From NCBI GenBank assembly GCA_024401455.1, contig JAKSLA010000024.1, forward strand, positions 1 to 44,368: a stretch of 44,368 nt of DNA, read 5' to 3'. A program made the translations under genes and the position numbers. Shown here one piece after another: positions 8,220-16,463 of this stretch. The number at the start of each line of letters is the position of its first letter. The first letter of the stretch is position 1. Below the pieces are notes generated by a model, which had not been told where the DNA came from, made no database searches, and saw only the letters and a list, made by a program, of their open reading frames with translations. The stretch comes from Paludibacteraceae bacterium. Lineage in GTDB: Bacteria > Bacteroidota > Bacteroidia > Bacteroidales > Paludibacteraceae.

Positions 8220-9968
8220 ATGAAATTTTCCATTTCGGGCATTTTTGCTCCAAGGATTGTGCCTTGCCTAAAAGATTATGACAAAGGCAAATTTATGGCC
8301 GACCTTATGGCCGGAATTATTGTCGGTATCGTAGCGCTTCCGCTCGCTATCGCATTTGGTATCGCTTCGGGTGTGACTCCTGAGAAGGGTATTATCACCG
8401 CTATCGTTGCAGGTTTCATCATCTCCTTGTTGGGAGGTACGAAGGTTCAGATTGGTGGTCCGACGGGTGCATTCATCGTCATCATCTACGGCATCATCGA
8501 GCAGTATGGTATCCAAGGTTTGACAGTGGCCACGCTGATTGCAGGAGTGCTCCTTATCTTGTTGGGCTTCTTTAAGTTGGGAACGGTCATCAAGTTCATT
8601 CCTTACCCAATCATCATCGGCTTTACGGCAGGTATTGCCGTCACCATCTTCACTACGCAGATTGGTGACGTGTTGGGCTTGAAAGAGACGGTTTTGGTGG
8701 ATGGCAGGGAGTTGTTGGTTCCTGTTAAGACGCCTGGTGATTTCATCGGTAAATGGGTCGCTTATGCTAATCACATTGATTCTTTCAACTTATATAATTT
8801 CGTTGTGGCGATAGGAAGTATCCTTACTATCATCTTCTCTCCAATGTTGCTTAAGAAGGTTCCTGGTCTTAACAAGATTCCGGGATCTCTATATGCCATC
8901 ATCCTTATGACGCTTGTTGTGTGGTATATGAAAAATTCAATGGGTATCGAGGGTATCGACACCATCGGCGACCGTTTCAGCATCAAGGCCGAGTTGCCAG
9001 AGCCTGTCATCCCGGATTTGAATTGGCCGATTATTAAGAATTTGTTCCCTGTTGCCATCACGATTGCCGTTTTGGGTGCAATCGAATCACTGCTTTCTGC
9101 TGCGGTGGCTGATGGTGTGACAAGTGATCGTCACGACTCTAATACAGAGTTGATTGCTCAAGGTATTGCCAATATCGCTTCTCCAATCTTGGGTGGTATC
9201 CCTGCTACAGGTGCCATCGCTCGTACGATGACCAACATTAACAATGGCGGTAAGACGCCAGTGGCTGGTATCATTCACGCGGTTGTCCTTCTGCTCATCC
9301 TGTTGTTCTTGATGCCTTTGGCAGAGTACATTCCGATGGCTTGCTTGGCAGGTGTCTTGGTGATTGTCTCTTACAACATGAGTGGCTGGCGTACGGTAAA
9401 GGCTTTGTTCAAGAATCCGAAATCTGATATTTCTGTGATGCTCATCACTTTCTTCTTGACCGTTATCTTCGACTTGACAATCGCTATCGAGTGGGGTCTT
9501 GTCCTTGCTTGCATCTTGTTCATCTCTCGTATCATGGAGACGTCAGAAATCTCTGTCATCACGAATGAGATTGACCTTAACAAGGAGTCAGATGTTCAAT
9601 TGCATGAGGAGAACTTGTCAATCCCTGAGGGTGTTGAGGTATATGAGATCAATGGTCCATATTTCTTCGGTATCGCAACGAAGTTTGATGAAATGATGTC
9701 TCAGTTGGGCGAGCGTCCTGTCGCACGTATCATCCGTATGAGAAGGGTTCCGTTCATCGACTCAACTGGTATCCACAACTTGACAAGCCTTTGTGAAATG
9801 AGCCAGAAGTTGGGCATCATCGTCATCCTTTCGGGTGTGAACGATAAAGTTCGCAATACTTTGGGCAAGGCTGGCTTCGAAAAAGTGGTCGGAAAAGATA
9901 ACATATGTTCAAATATTAACGAGGCATTGGAAAAAGCCTCCGAATATGTTTCCAAAGCCGAAAAATAA
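8220..9968 (+). CDS. SulP family anion permease with STAS domain
   Basis: A 582-residue inner-membrane transporter of the SulP/SLC26 family (sulfate, bicarbonate or other anions by symport or exchange). The N-terminal 430 residues hold about 10-14 hydrophobic segments and the family motif region around DLMAGIIVGIVALPLAIAFG. Further family stretches are GGPTGAFIVI and SPILGGIPATGAIARTMTNI. A cytoplasmic STAS domain spans about 460-570, with the regulatory loop RMRRVPFIDSTGIHNLTSL. Full length for the family. The specific anion cannot be read from sequence; in Bacteroidota, bicarbonate/Na+ symport and sulfate are both plausible. It is transcribed alone, with its own promoter region and a strong terminator. 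Confidence 0.9.
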   Translation: MKFSISGIFAPRIVPCLKDYDKGKFMADLMAGIIVGIVALPLAIAFGIASGVTPEKGIITAIVAGFIISLLGGTKVQIGGPTGAFIVIIYGIIEQYGIQGLTVATLIAGVLLILLGFFKLGTVIKFIPYPIIIGFTAGIAVTIFTTQIGDVLGLKETVLVDGRELLVPVKTPGDFIGKWVAYANHIDSFNLYNFVVAIGSILTIIFSPMLLKKVPGLNKIPGSLYAIILMTLVVWYMKNSMGIEGIDTIGDRFSIKAELPEPVIPDLNWPIIKNLFPVAITIAVLGAIESLLSAAVADGVTSDRHDSNTELIAQGIANIASPILGGIPATGAIARTMTNINNGGKTPVAGIIHAVVLLLILLFLMPLAEYIPMACLAGVLVIVSYNMSGWRTVKALFKNPKSDISVMLITFFLTVIFDLTIAIEWGLVLACILFISRIMETSEISVITNEIDLNKESDVQLHEENLSIPEGVEVYEINGPYFFGIATKFDEMMSQLGERPVARIIRMRRVPFIDSTGIHNLTSLCEMSQKLGIIVILSGVNDKVRNTLGKAGFEKVVGKDNICSNINEALEKASEYVSKAEK

Positions 9969-9993
9969 TCTTATATTTACATAAGTTAAATCG

Positions 9994-10033
9994 AAATCTC
10001 CTATTCCGTTTCGTTTAATGGAATAGGAGATTT
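9994..10033 (+). terminator. Strong terminator of the SulP gene
   Basis: A perfect 14-bp stem: AAATCTCCTATTCC (9994-10007) and GGAATAGGAGATTT (10020-10033), 12-nt loop, followed by TTGGTTTTTG. Confidence 0.85.
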
Positions 10034-10162
10034 TGGTTTTTGTGTTTCTAAAATAGAATGAACTTAGTGGATTTTTGTGCGGACTGAACTCTTTATTTTG
10101 GAAAAAAGGATAGTGTTTTGTTAAGCACCTTTTAGGAGGGAGTGAATCTAAATGGAGTGATT

Positions 10163-11059
10163 ATGCAAATGAATGATTCTGAAATGCGTGTGGCTTTTCG
10201 CGACAAATTGCGTGAATTGCTTTTGGATGTAGCCTTGATGGACGATATTGACCGTGTTTATGTCCCTTTGGCGAACCTTATTTCCGAAGGACTGAATATG
10301 GCTTCTAAAACGCAAGTCATAGGGATAAATGGGGCTCAAGGTTCGGGAAAGACGACTTTCTCCACCTTGATGAAACTTGTCTTGGAGATGGGCTTCAACC
10401 TTCGTGTCGTTTCATTGAGCATCGACGACATCTATTTGACACGTGCCGCTCGCGAGGAGTTGGCCGCCTCTGTTCATCCGTTGCTTCTTACGCGCGGTGT
10501 GCCTGGTACGCATGACGTGCCGTTGGGCATTGCCACTTTGAATTCGTTGTGTGGCGCTACGCCTACAACCGTGACTTATATCCCTCGCTTTGACAAGGCG
10601 GTTGACGACCGTGTGCCAGAGACGCTTTGGGAGCGTTTTGAGGGCCGTCCGGACGTAATCCTCTTCGATGGATGGATGATGGGTGCAGTAGAGCAGCCTG
10701 AGGCGGATTTGGTTGAACCTATCAACGCATTGGAGGCAAAGGAGGATGCCGACGGGTCTTGGCGTCGTTTCGTCAACGAGCAGTTGAAGACTGTCTATAA
10801 GCCTCTTTTCGAACATTTGGATTTGCTTGTTATGCTACAAGTCTCTTCGTTTGATAAAGTTTATGAGTGGAGAAGTCTTCAGGAGCAGAAATTGATGATG
10901 AAATCGCAAGGAAGGAAAAACTCCCGCATTATGAATAGTGATGAACTTTTACGGTTTATCTCCCATTATGAGCGTATTACGCGTCATGTGTTGGCGGAAA
11001 TGCCGTCTCGTGCTGATATGTTGTTCCGTGTGAATGACGACCATAGGATCGTTATGTAG
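10163..11059 (+). CDS. P-loop kinase resembling D-glycerate 3-kinase
   Basis: About 298 residues, with Walker A GAQGSGKTTF near residue 57 after the usual N-terminal helical region. Next come LSIDDIYLTRAAREELA, HPLLLTRGVPGTHDVPLG and the Walker B-like strand VILFDGWMMG. This order is that of glycerate 3-kinase and its bacterial homologues (phosphoribulokinase/uridine kinase superfamily). The likely reaction is ATP-dependent phosphorylation of glycerate or a similar small acid; substrate is inferred. Start: ATG 10163 is preferred over the in-frame GTG at 10142, although AGGAGG at 10134-10139, unusual in this phylum, lies just before that GTG. The stop lies 10 nt from the convergent yidD. Confidence 0.7.
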   Translation: MQMNDSEMRVAFRDKLRELLLDVALMDDIDRVYVPLANLISEGLNMASKTQVIGINGAQGSGKTTFSTLMKLVLEMGFNLRVVSLSIDDIYLTRAAREELAASVHPLLLTRGVPGTHDVPLGIATLNSLCGATPTTVTYIPRFDKAVDDRVPETLWERFEGRPDVILFDGWMMGAVEQPEADLVEPINALEAKEDADGSWRRFVNEQLKTVYKPLFEHLDLLVMLQVSSFDKVYEWRSLQEQKLMMKSQGRKNSRIMNSDELLRFISHYERITRHVLAEMPSRADMLFRVNDDHRIVM

Positions 11060-11073
11060 GGGCGTGCCTCTAC
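11056..11073. terminator. Small hairpin spanning both stop codons of convergent genes
   Basis: GTAGGGG-CGTG-CCTCTAC (one G-T pair) covers the stop of the kinase gene and the stop of yidD. There is no T-tract, so it is only a possible weak terminator. Confidence 0.3.
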
Positions 11074-11309
11074 GGAACGGGGTCGTATCCGCTTCCTCCC
11101 CATGGGTGGCATCTCAATATCCTTCTGATGGCGAGATAAAGTCCTTTGATCGGACCGTGTTTCTTTAGCGCCTCGATGGCATACTGGGAGCAAGTCGGTG
11201 TGAATCGGCAAACGGGAGGCAGCATGGGGGAAATGGCATGCCGATAAAAGTGAATGGGCAGTATCAAAAGATAGGATATGGCCTGTGATATTTTGTGAAA
11301 AATCCCCAT
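11070..11309 (-). CDS. yidD: Membrane protein insertion efficiency factor YidD
   Basis: A 79-residue protein with the YidD hallmarks: an N-terminal amphipathic/hydrophobic stretch ([18 protein letters not shown]), then [17 protein letters not shown] with the conserved cysteines, and a C-terminal [16 protein letters not shown]. It works with YidC at the inner membrane in protein insertion. It follows rnpA by 12 nt on the same strand, the classical pairing, and is the last gene of the minus-strand cluster starting at rpsO. Confidence 0.95.
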   Translation of the reverse strand: MGIFHKISQAISYLLILPIHFYRHAISPMLPPVCRFTPTCSQYAIEALKKHGPIKGLYLAIRRILRCHPWGGSGYDPVP

Positions 11310-11321
11310 TTTATCGGATGT

Positions 11322-11708
11322 TTAGGGAAGTTGCTTGATCAATTTTTCCAACGCGAGTTTGGTCCTTTTCAGGACGAACGAAGAGGGTTCCAACTTATCG
11401 CCAATGTAGTTGAATGAGAAGTGGAGTTGATACTCTTTTCCTGCCAAATAATCGAATAAAATTCCCTTGTTGACGCGGTAGCTCTCTCTGAGTTGGCGCT
11501 TTATATGGTTGCGGTCAACGGCGTGCTTAAAGCGCTTCTTAGGGGCGTTGACAAGCAGACGGGCAGGAATGTCGTCTCTCTTTTCTGCCCTACGGAATAC
11601 AACCCTTATAGGGTAGCAAAAAAAAGTTTTCCCTGTGGCATATAGAGCGTCCACAGCGGTCTTGCCATAGAGATGTTCTGCTTTTGGGAAGGTGTTTCTG
11701 TATTCCAT
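11322..11708 (-). CDS. rnpA: Ribonuclease P protein component
   Basis: Protein subunit of RNase P, which trims the 5' leader of pre-tRNAs together with the RnpB RNA. The family signature RNHIKRQLRESYR is present with its basic RNR-type helix, after FRRAEKRDDIPARLLVNAPKKRFKHAVD. I start it at ATG 11708 (MEYRNTFPKAEHLYGK), giving 128 residues; a frame extending 13 codons upstream (to 11747) does not match the family N-terminus. It sits between hemD and yidD, the order common in Bacteroidota. Confidence 0.93.
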   Translation of the reverse strand: MEYRNTFPKAEHLYGKTAVDALYATGKTFFCYPIRVVFRRAEKRDDIPARLLVNAPKKRFKHAVDRNHIKRQLRESYRVNKGILFDYLAGKEYQLHFSFNYIGDKLEPSSFVLKRTKLALEKLIKQLP

Positions 11709-11774
11709 ATAAAAGAAAAACGATAGGGCATTCACTTTCGTGTTCACCCTATCGTGTATGTTTTGTTACGTTTG

Positions 11775-12560
11775 TTATTTTTTCTTGTTGTTCTCTTTCA
11801 AGAAAAGATCAATGGCGGCTGGCATCGAAGGAGCTTCGGGTGTAGGAGCTTCAACGTTTACTTGAAGGCCAGCGTGCTTGGCAGCATTGATAGTGCCCGG
11901 GCCAAAGCAGCCAATCTTGATGTCCCCCTGATTGAAGTCGGGGAAGTTCTTGAATAGGGATTGGATACCTGAAGGGCTGAAGAACACCAACATGTCGTAG
12001 TTGAAGTCCTTGTCTTGCGTAAAGTCGGTACTTACCGTCTTGTAGCACACAGCCTTGGAATAGATAGCCTTTGTATTGTCTAACAAGGCGATGATGTCGT
12101 TTTTGTGGTCGTCAGAAGCCGACTTGTTTGCGTCGTAAACATCAGATACGGCAACGAGGAATTTCTCGTCGATGTGTTTGTTGATTACCACCATCAAATC
12201 CTCTACTTTAGAGGTTGTTCCGAAGAAAATCTTGCGTTTCCTGTATTGGATGTAGTTTTGGAGATAAAGGGCTACCGCTTCTGAAATACAGAAATACTTC
12301 ATTGTCTCTGGGATTGTGACGCGCAATTCATCGCAAAGACGGAAGAAGTGGTCGATTGCCGCTTTTGCAGTGAAGACTATCGCCGTGTGCTCCAAAATGT
12401 TGACTTTTTGCTGACGAAACTCTTTGGCCAAGATGGGCTCTACTTTGATGAATGGCCTAAAATCCATCTTGACTCCGTATTTTTCGCAGATGTCAAAATA
12501 TGGTGACTTCTCGGAAGTCGGCTTAGGCTGAGATACCAATATGTTTTTTATCTTAGTCAT
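11775..12560 (-). CDS. hemD: Uroporphyrinogen-III synthase
   Basis: A 261-residue protein of the Bacteroidota HemD type. It would cyclise hydroxymethylbilane to uroporphyrinogen III in tetrapyrrole synthesis. Visible features: N-terminal KNILVSQPKPTSEKSPYF, FTAKAAIDHFFRL, CISEAVALYL, then LVFFSPSGIQSLF and IGCFGPGTINAAKHAGL, the motif pair expected for the two Rossmann-like lobes. The C-terminal tail is Pro/Lys-rich. It lies 21 nt after the DUF4271 gene. The family is divergent, so the call rests on these motifs plus gene order. Confidence 0.88.
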   Translation of the reverse strand: MTKIKNILVSQPKPTSEKSPYFDICEKYGVKMDFRPFIKVEPILAKEFRQQKVNILEHTAIVFTAKAAIDHFFRLCDELRVTIPETMKYFCISEAVALYLQNYIQYRKRKIFFGTTSKVEDLMVVINKHIDEKFLVAVSDVYDANKSASDDHKNDIIALLDNTKAIYSKAVCYKTVSTDFTQDKDFNYDMLVFFSPSGIQSLFKNFPDFNQGDIKIGCFGPGTINAAKHAGLQVNVEAPTPEAPSMPAAIDLFLKENNKKK

Positions 12561-12581
12561 TTTGACAAATAAAATTAAGAC

Positions 12582-13529
12582 CTAAATAATGCGCTCAAGC
12601 TCTATAATTAGGGCAATTGCGGGCAAAATTTCGATGGTGCAAAGATACAAAATCAAATAGAATATAGAAAATGTCCCTTTGAAAAAAAATGACGATGCTC
12701 GAAACAAATAGAATGCGAACAGTAGTCCGACGGCACCGATACCCAAATAAAGGGAGGGGAGAATCAGGAATGAAGGCGAATAGACCAGCATTAATACGCT
12801 TGGAATTAGGACAATGCCGCAGAGCGAGAAGAAGAGCAGTTTCATTTTCTCCAACTTGTGGAATGTCTCGTTGTCGAAAAACACATAACAAACGCCTTGC
12901 GTCAACATCAACTGCAGGCACAAGGTCACACAAATGGCGAGAATGGAAAAGATCCAAGCAAGGGAGGGCACCGTGGTGATCGTCGAGAAGGTCTCTTCGA
13001 AGAAGTAGGCCACCCAAGCCATATTGGCGGCGGACAGAATTAGTAGGGGCAGCATCTCTTGAAACTCGTCGATCGGGGTGAGTTTGGAGGTGTCTCCCGA
13101 TGAAGTGGGGGAGAATAGGTTGTTTATCTCCTTGGTCAGCGTCTTCTTGCGTATGGCAAGGCTGAATGCGTAGAGGGTGAAGATGATAAAGAGGCAAGGG
13201 GTGAACCAAAAGTGATTTTGGACCCGTTCTTTAAGGGGTGTCCCATCGATGTTTACCAAGATGGTCTGCTTCTTTACTTCTTCTTTCTTGTGCTTCAAGG
13301 CCTCAATGGCCTTGGTGCTTTCGTTGCTGAAGGGGAAGAGGGCCTGTGCAACACTTGGTTCTTCGCTTGCCAAACTGTCGATGGGTGACGACATGGGAGA
13401 TAGCCAAGCCCCCTCTTGGGTAGGAGAAGCAAGAAGAGCCGAGTCGGATGGGGCAGGGGCTGCGCTGTCCGTCTTGGCTGCGATGAGCAAAGGGCTTTGG
13501 AATACCAGTGTGTCGCTTGTGGTTGGCAT
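12582..13529 (-). CDS. DUF4271 family integral membrane protein
   Basis: A 315-residue protein beginning at ATG 13529 (MPTTSDTLVF). The N-terminal third is Ser/Pro-rich and polar; from about residue 105 on there are six to seven hydrophobic segments (WFTPCLFIIFTLYAFSLA, LLILSAANMAWVAYFF, and others), typical of DUF4271. This family sits beside hemD in many Bacteroidota and its function is not known. A frame extending upstream to 13721 would overlap rpsO and run through its terminator, so it is rejected. The first gene after the rpsO terminator, it is probably read with hemD, rnpA and yidD. Confidence 0.8.
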   Translation of the reverse strand: MPTTSDTLVFQSPLLIAAKTDSAAPAPSDSALLASPTQEGAWLSPMSSPIDSLASEEPSVAQALFPFSNESTKAIEALKHKKEEVKKQTILVNIDGTPLKERVQNHFWFTPCLFIIFTLYAFSLAIRKKTLTKEINNLFSPTSSGDTSKLTPIDEFQEMLPLLILSAANMAWVAYFFEETFSTITTVPSLAWIFSILAICVTLCLQLMLTQGVCYVFFDNETFHKLEKMKLLFFSLCGIVLIPSVLMLVYSPSFLILPSLYLGIGAVGLLFAFYLFRASSFFFKGTFSIFYLILYLCTIEILPAIALIIELERII

Positions 13530-13621
13530 CGAATGTGTCGTGTTTTCTCTTTTCAGGGTAAATGAAGCGTTTCCTCTCCTTTGTGTGCAGATAAAGCGTC
13601 TGCAGGGTGTGAAAAACATAA

Positions 13622-13650
13622 AAAAAGGGCTCGCCAAAAGCGAACCCTTT
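13622..13650 (-). terminator. Terminator of rpsO
   Basis: On the minus strand, AAAGGGTTCGC / GCGAGCCCTTT forms an 11-bp stem (one G-T) with a TTTTG loop and continues into TTTTTTATG. It lies just after the rpsO stop and before the DUF4271 start, so some read-through would be needed for co-transcription. Confidence 0.8.
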
Positions 13651-13668
13651 GTGCTTTTCAGCAATCTC

Positions 13669-13938
13669 TTACTTTCTAAGATTGTTTGCCTTGAGGGCAG
13701 CACGATATCTTTCGATATCAACAGCCTTCAAATAGTCAAGCATTCTACGACGCTTACCTACAAGCATCTTAAGAGATCTAGAAGTGTTATAATCCTTCTT
13801 GTTGGCCTTTACGTGCTCAGACAAGTGCGAGATACGGTATGTGAATAGCGCTATCTGGCTTTCTGGAGAACCAGTATCGGTATTGGACTTTCCGTGCTTC
13901 TCGAAGATGTTCTTCTTAATTTCAGAATTTAAATACAT
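13669..13938 (-). CDS. rpsO: 30S ribosomal protein S15
   Basis: An 89-residue protein, standard length for S15, which binds 16S rRNA in the platform of the 30S subunit. Recognisable stretches are GSPESQIALFTYRISHLSEHVK and KRRRMLDYLK, the helices that contact helix 22 and the three-way junction. The promoter at 13971-13978 and terminator at 13622-13650 frame it as a short transcript. Confidence 0.97.
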   Translation of the reverse strand: MYLNSEIKKNIFEKHGKSNTDTGSPESQIALFTYRISHLSEHVKANKKDYNTSRSLKMLVGKRRRMLDYLKAVDIERYRAALKANNLRK

Positions 13939-13970
13939 AATTGTTTATTATTAGTTGTTTAAAAACGCTG

Positions 13971-13978
13971 CAAAGATA
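13971..13978 (-). promoter_or_regulatory. Predicted rpsO promoter
   Basis: TATCTTTG (-7 box), preceded 20 nt upstream by a T-run TTTT where a -33 TTTG is expected. The leader to the rpsO ATG is about 30 nt. Confidence 0.55.
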
Positions 13979-14072
13979 ATTCTTATTTATGAATTATGAA
14001 AACCTTTTGGGAAAGAAAAACTCGGTAATCTTATTCAATCGGTTGCTTTATTCCATGTATATCAAAAGGAAA

Positions 14073-14095
14073 GCCGATGCAATGGCTGCATCGGC
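14073..14095 (-). terminator. Terminator of the GH10 xylanase gene
   Basis: Perfect 9-bp stem GCCGATGCA / TGCATCGGC with a 5-nt loop, followed on the minus strand by TTTCCTTTT. Confidence 0.6.
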
Positions 14096-14126
14096 CCTCC
14101 TCATTGTGTGTGATGAAGCGTGTGAT

Positions 14127-16169
14127 TTATTTCTTGACAATAAGTCTCTTGACTACTGTCTCCTTGTTTGTGCTGATACGAACCATGTAGATTCCGTTCT
14201 CAACATCATCGAGAGAAATCTCTGCAGAAGTAGTAGTCTTGATGGTTGTTCCCGTAGGAGCAATAATCTCGATTAGAGCACCCTCTTCTACACCGATAAC
14301 TTCAATTGCTGAAGATGCTGGGTTTGGAACGACAGCGATTACTGCGTTGCTTGCCATTGAAGTAAGGCCGGTTGCATCGCTTGCCTCGAACTTGATCCAG
14401 TCAACGTCAATCCAATCCTTGTCGATAGAGAGTCTCAATGTTTGCTCTCCCTTGTAGAGTTTCATTGAACCAATCTTAACCTCAGCGAATGTACCCCAGT
14501 CGCCAGTTTTGTCGATTGTGACTTCCTTAACTTCGTTGCCGACAGATACGGTCATCAAACCACCGTCGCTGTTGCCTGTTCCGACTCTCAATGTAACGTC
14601 GTATTCGCCATCGGCAGCAACGTCAATTGTGTAGTTCATCCACTCGCCCTTTTGGCAGTGTCCAAGAGCAATGCCACCGTCGATCTTCTTGATATCGATA
14701 TCGTCAGAACGATAGAAGTCTGTGTAATCGTCACATTTGTTGCCTTCGCTCAAATCGTTGTATGCCTTGCCTGCGAAGCCGTTGTCATAGTTCTCTGCCT
14801 CAATCTTGCCAGGAACTACTGCTGGAGTGCCTCCGTAAGGGCCAACCTCGATAACTTTAATTGTCGTTGTGGCAGTTGCCTTGTTGTCGCTCTGATCGTA
14901 GCCTGTAGCCTCAATCTTATATTCGCCTACCTTTTCTGGTGTCCAGTCAAATTCAAATGGAGCTACCCACTTGTCCTTGATCTCTATGCCATTAGCCTTG
15001 AAGTTTACATTCTTCACGTCCTTCATGGATGCAGAAATCTTGATTGACTCACCCAAAGCAATGACAGTTTCGCTGGCAGAAATTGTCAAGGATGGACCTC
15101 CTGCTGCCTTACCGCAGAACTTAGCGCTTGCCTTTTTAGCCGCATCAGAAGCCATATATTGTCTCAACCATGTCATGGCAGGACGGTCTTGGCCATTCTT
15201 GATCAAACCTGAATCATCTACCCAAGTAGCACCATGGACATAACCCCAAAGTGTGATACCAGAAACGAAATCAGCCTCCCATGCAATAGGAATTTGCTCG
15301 GAATAACGTGTCTTTTGTCCATTATCTCCTTGCTTAGCGATATCGTACTCAGTCAAGAAACAAGCCAACTCGCGGCCTGACTTTTGTGTGATTTGATTGT
15401 GAATGTCATACAAACGGCTCTTGAAATCGTTACCAGACATGTCGTTCAAGTCGTGGCTTTGGTGTCCGTATGCATCAATAGGGGCTCCTTGCTTAACCAA
15501 TGTAGAGACGAGGTCGATAAACTCGTTCTTTTGCCATTGGAATGTGTTATAGTCGTTATATACAAGCGTTGCATTTGGGAAGAACTTACGAGCCATCTTA
15601 AATGCCTCGGTGATCCACTTATAGTCGCCTGGATTCGTACTACCACTCATTGCCTGACTCAAGTTTCTCTTGAAGGTCTTAGCTTGACCGCCATTGTCAC
15701 CTTCTGCGTGACCAGGGATGGCCTCGTTAACAACGTCTATGATTGTTACGTCAGGGAATTTTCTTGAACATGCCTCAAACCAAATGTCGATCTGCTTTCT
15801 CAATCGGTCTCCAGTGAAGTCCTTCAAATAGCCTGGGTATTGAGATGTCCATAGCAAACAGTGGAATTTAAACTGTACGCCGTGTTGTTTACACCAGTTA
15901 TACTCTCTTTCTGCTGCAGCCCAGTTCCATGAAGACAACGCTTGCTCTACAGATTGTACCTCCTTATTGGCGATAGATCCCCACTTTGTCTCGTTTTCTG
16001 GAGTCAATTGCTCCCACATTGTAGCATAATCATCAGGAATAGCTCCTCTTGTAGTGATATTACCAAGGAACTTACAAGGATTACCCTTAGAAAGCTGAGC
16101 TTGGGCTGAACCTAAACTCATGCACATTGCTGCTGCAATTGCAAATGACGTTAGTATTACGTGTTTCAT
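14127..16169 (-). CDS. Secreted GH10 endo-1,4-beta-xylanase with CBM6 and T9SS tail
   Basis: A 680-residue multidomain enzyme. Residues 1-24 are a Sec signal peptide ending SAQA. About 28-345 is a GH10 barrel: FHCLLW with H103, proton donor E149 in DVVNEA, nucleophile E274 in FLTEYD, and GITLWGY near 304-310. An Ig-like bacterial domain follows (about 358-440). A CBM6-like module spans about 447-596, with IEAENYD at its start and KGEWMNYTIDV and DWIDVDWIKFE inside. The last ~75 residues (VPNPASSAIEV to VKRLIVKK) look like a type IX secretion sorting domain. It would cut xylan at the cell surface or outside. It is monocistronic, with no SusC/SusD pair nearby. Confidence 0.93.
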   Translation of the reverse strand: MKHVILTSFAIAAAMCMSLGSAQAQLSKGNPCKFLGNITTRGAIPDDYATMWEQLTPENETKWGSIANKEVQSVEQALSSWNWAAAEREYNWCKQHGVQFKFHCLLWTSQYPGYLKDFTGDRLRKQIDIWFEACSRKFPDVTIIDVVNEAIPGHAEGDNGGQAKTFKRNLSQAMSGSTNPGDYKWITEAFKMARKFFPNATLVYNDYNTFQWQKNEFIDLVSTLVKQGAPIDAYGHQSHDLNDMSGNDFKSRLYDIHNQITQKSGRELACFLTEYDIAKQGDNGQKTRYSEQIPIAWEADFVSGITLWGYVHGATWVDDSGLIKNGQDRPAMTWLRQYMASDAAKKASAKFCGKAAGGPSLTISASETVIALGESIKISASMKDVKNVNFKANGIEIKDKWVAPFEFDWTPEKVGEYKIEATGYDQSDNKATATTTIKVIEVGPYGGTPAVVPGKIEAENYDNGFAGKAYNDLSEGNKCDDYTDFYRSDDIDIKKIDGGIALGHCQKGEWMNYTIDVAADGEYDVTLRVGTGNSDGGLMTVSVGNEVKEVTIDKTGDWGTFAEVKIGSMKLYKGEQTLRLSIDKDWIDVDWIKFEASDATGLTSMASNAVIAVVPNPASSAIEVIGVEEGALIEIIAPTGTTIKTTTSAEISLDDVENGIYMVRISTNKETVVKRLIVKK

Positions 16170-16241
16170 GTTTAAATGCTTTTTATATTAGATATAAAGT
16201 TTTATTTCAAAAACGAAATTGTTTGCCTATTCGTTACGATG

Positions 16242-16249
16242 CAAATGTA
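16242..16249 (-). promoter_or_regulatory. Predicted -7 box of the GH10 xylanase gene
   Basis: TACATTTG fits TAnnTTTG and lies about 72 nt upstream of the ATG. No clear -33 TTG was found. The remaining ~200 nt up to 16463 hold only the terminator of the next gene. Confidence 0.45.
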
Positions 16250-16392
16250 GATTACTAATATTGATTATGGCTGTAAAATCATATCATCTATTTGTACTTT
16301 TAGTGCATTTCCCGCTTTTGTGCTCGGATTTTACACAATTCTTATTTTTTACCCTATAATGTGGATGATATGGGACGATGGGGTAGGAAGAT

Positions 16393-16442
16393 AAAAAAAA
16401 CACCGATGAAATCATTGTTTTTTTGCAAATCATTCATCGGTG
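16393..16442 (-). terminator. Terminator of the YidE-type transporter gene
   Basis: CACCGATGA (16401-16409) pairs with TCATCGGTG (16434-16442); on the minus strand the stem runs into TTTTTTTTATC. Confidence 0.75.
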
Positions 16443-16463
16443 CCTGTGCGTTATTGCTCTTTT

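Noticed and set aside
13530-13721. N-terminal extension of the DUF4271 protein
   Set aside because: It overlaps rpsO and runs through its terminator; the downstream ATG at 13529 gives a normal family length.
13989-14276. 95-residue plus-strand frame
   Set aside because: Its second half is antisense to the GH10 C-terminus and its first half spans a promoter and a terminator hairpin.
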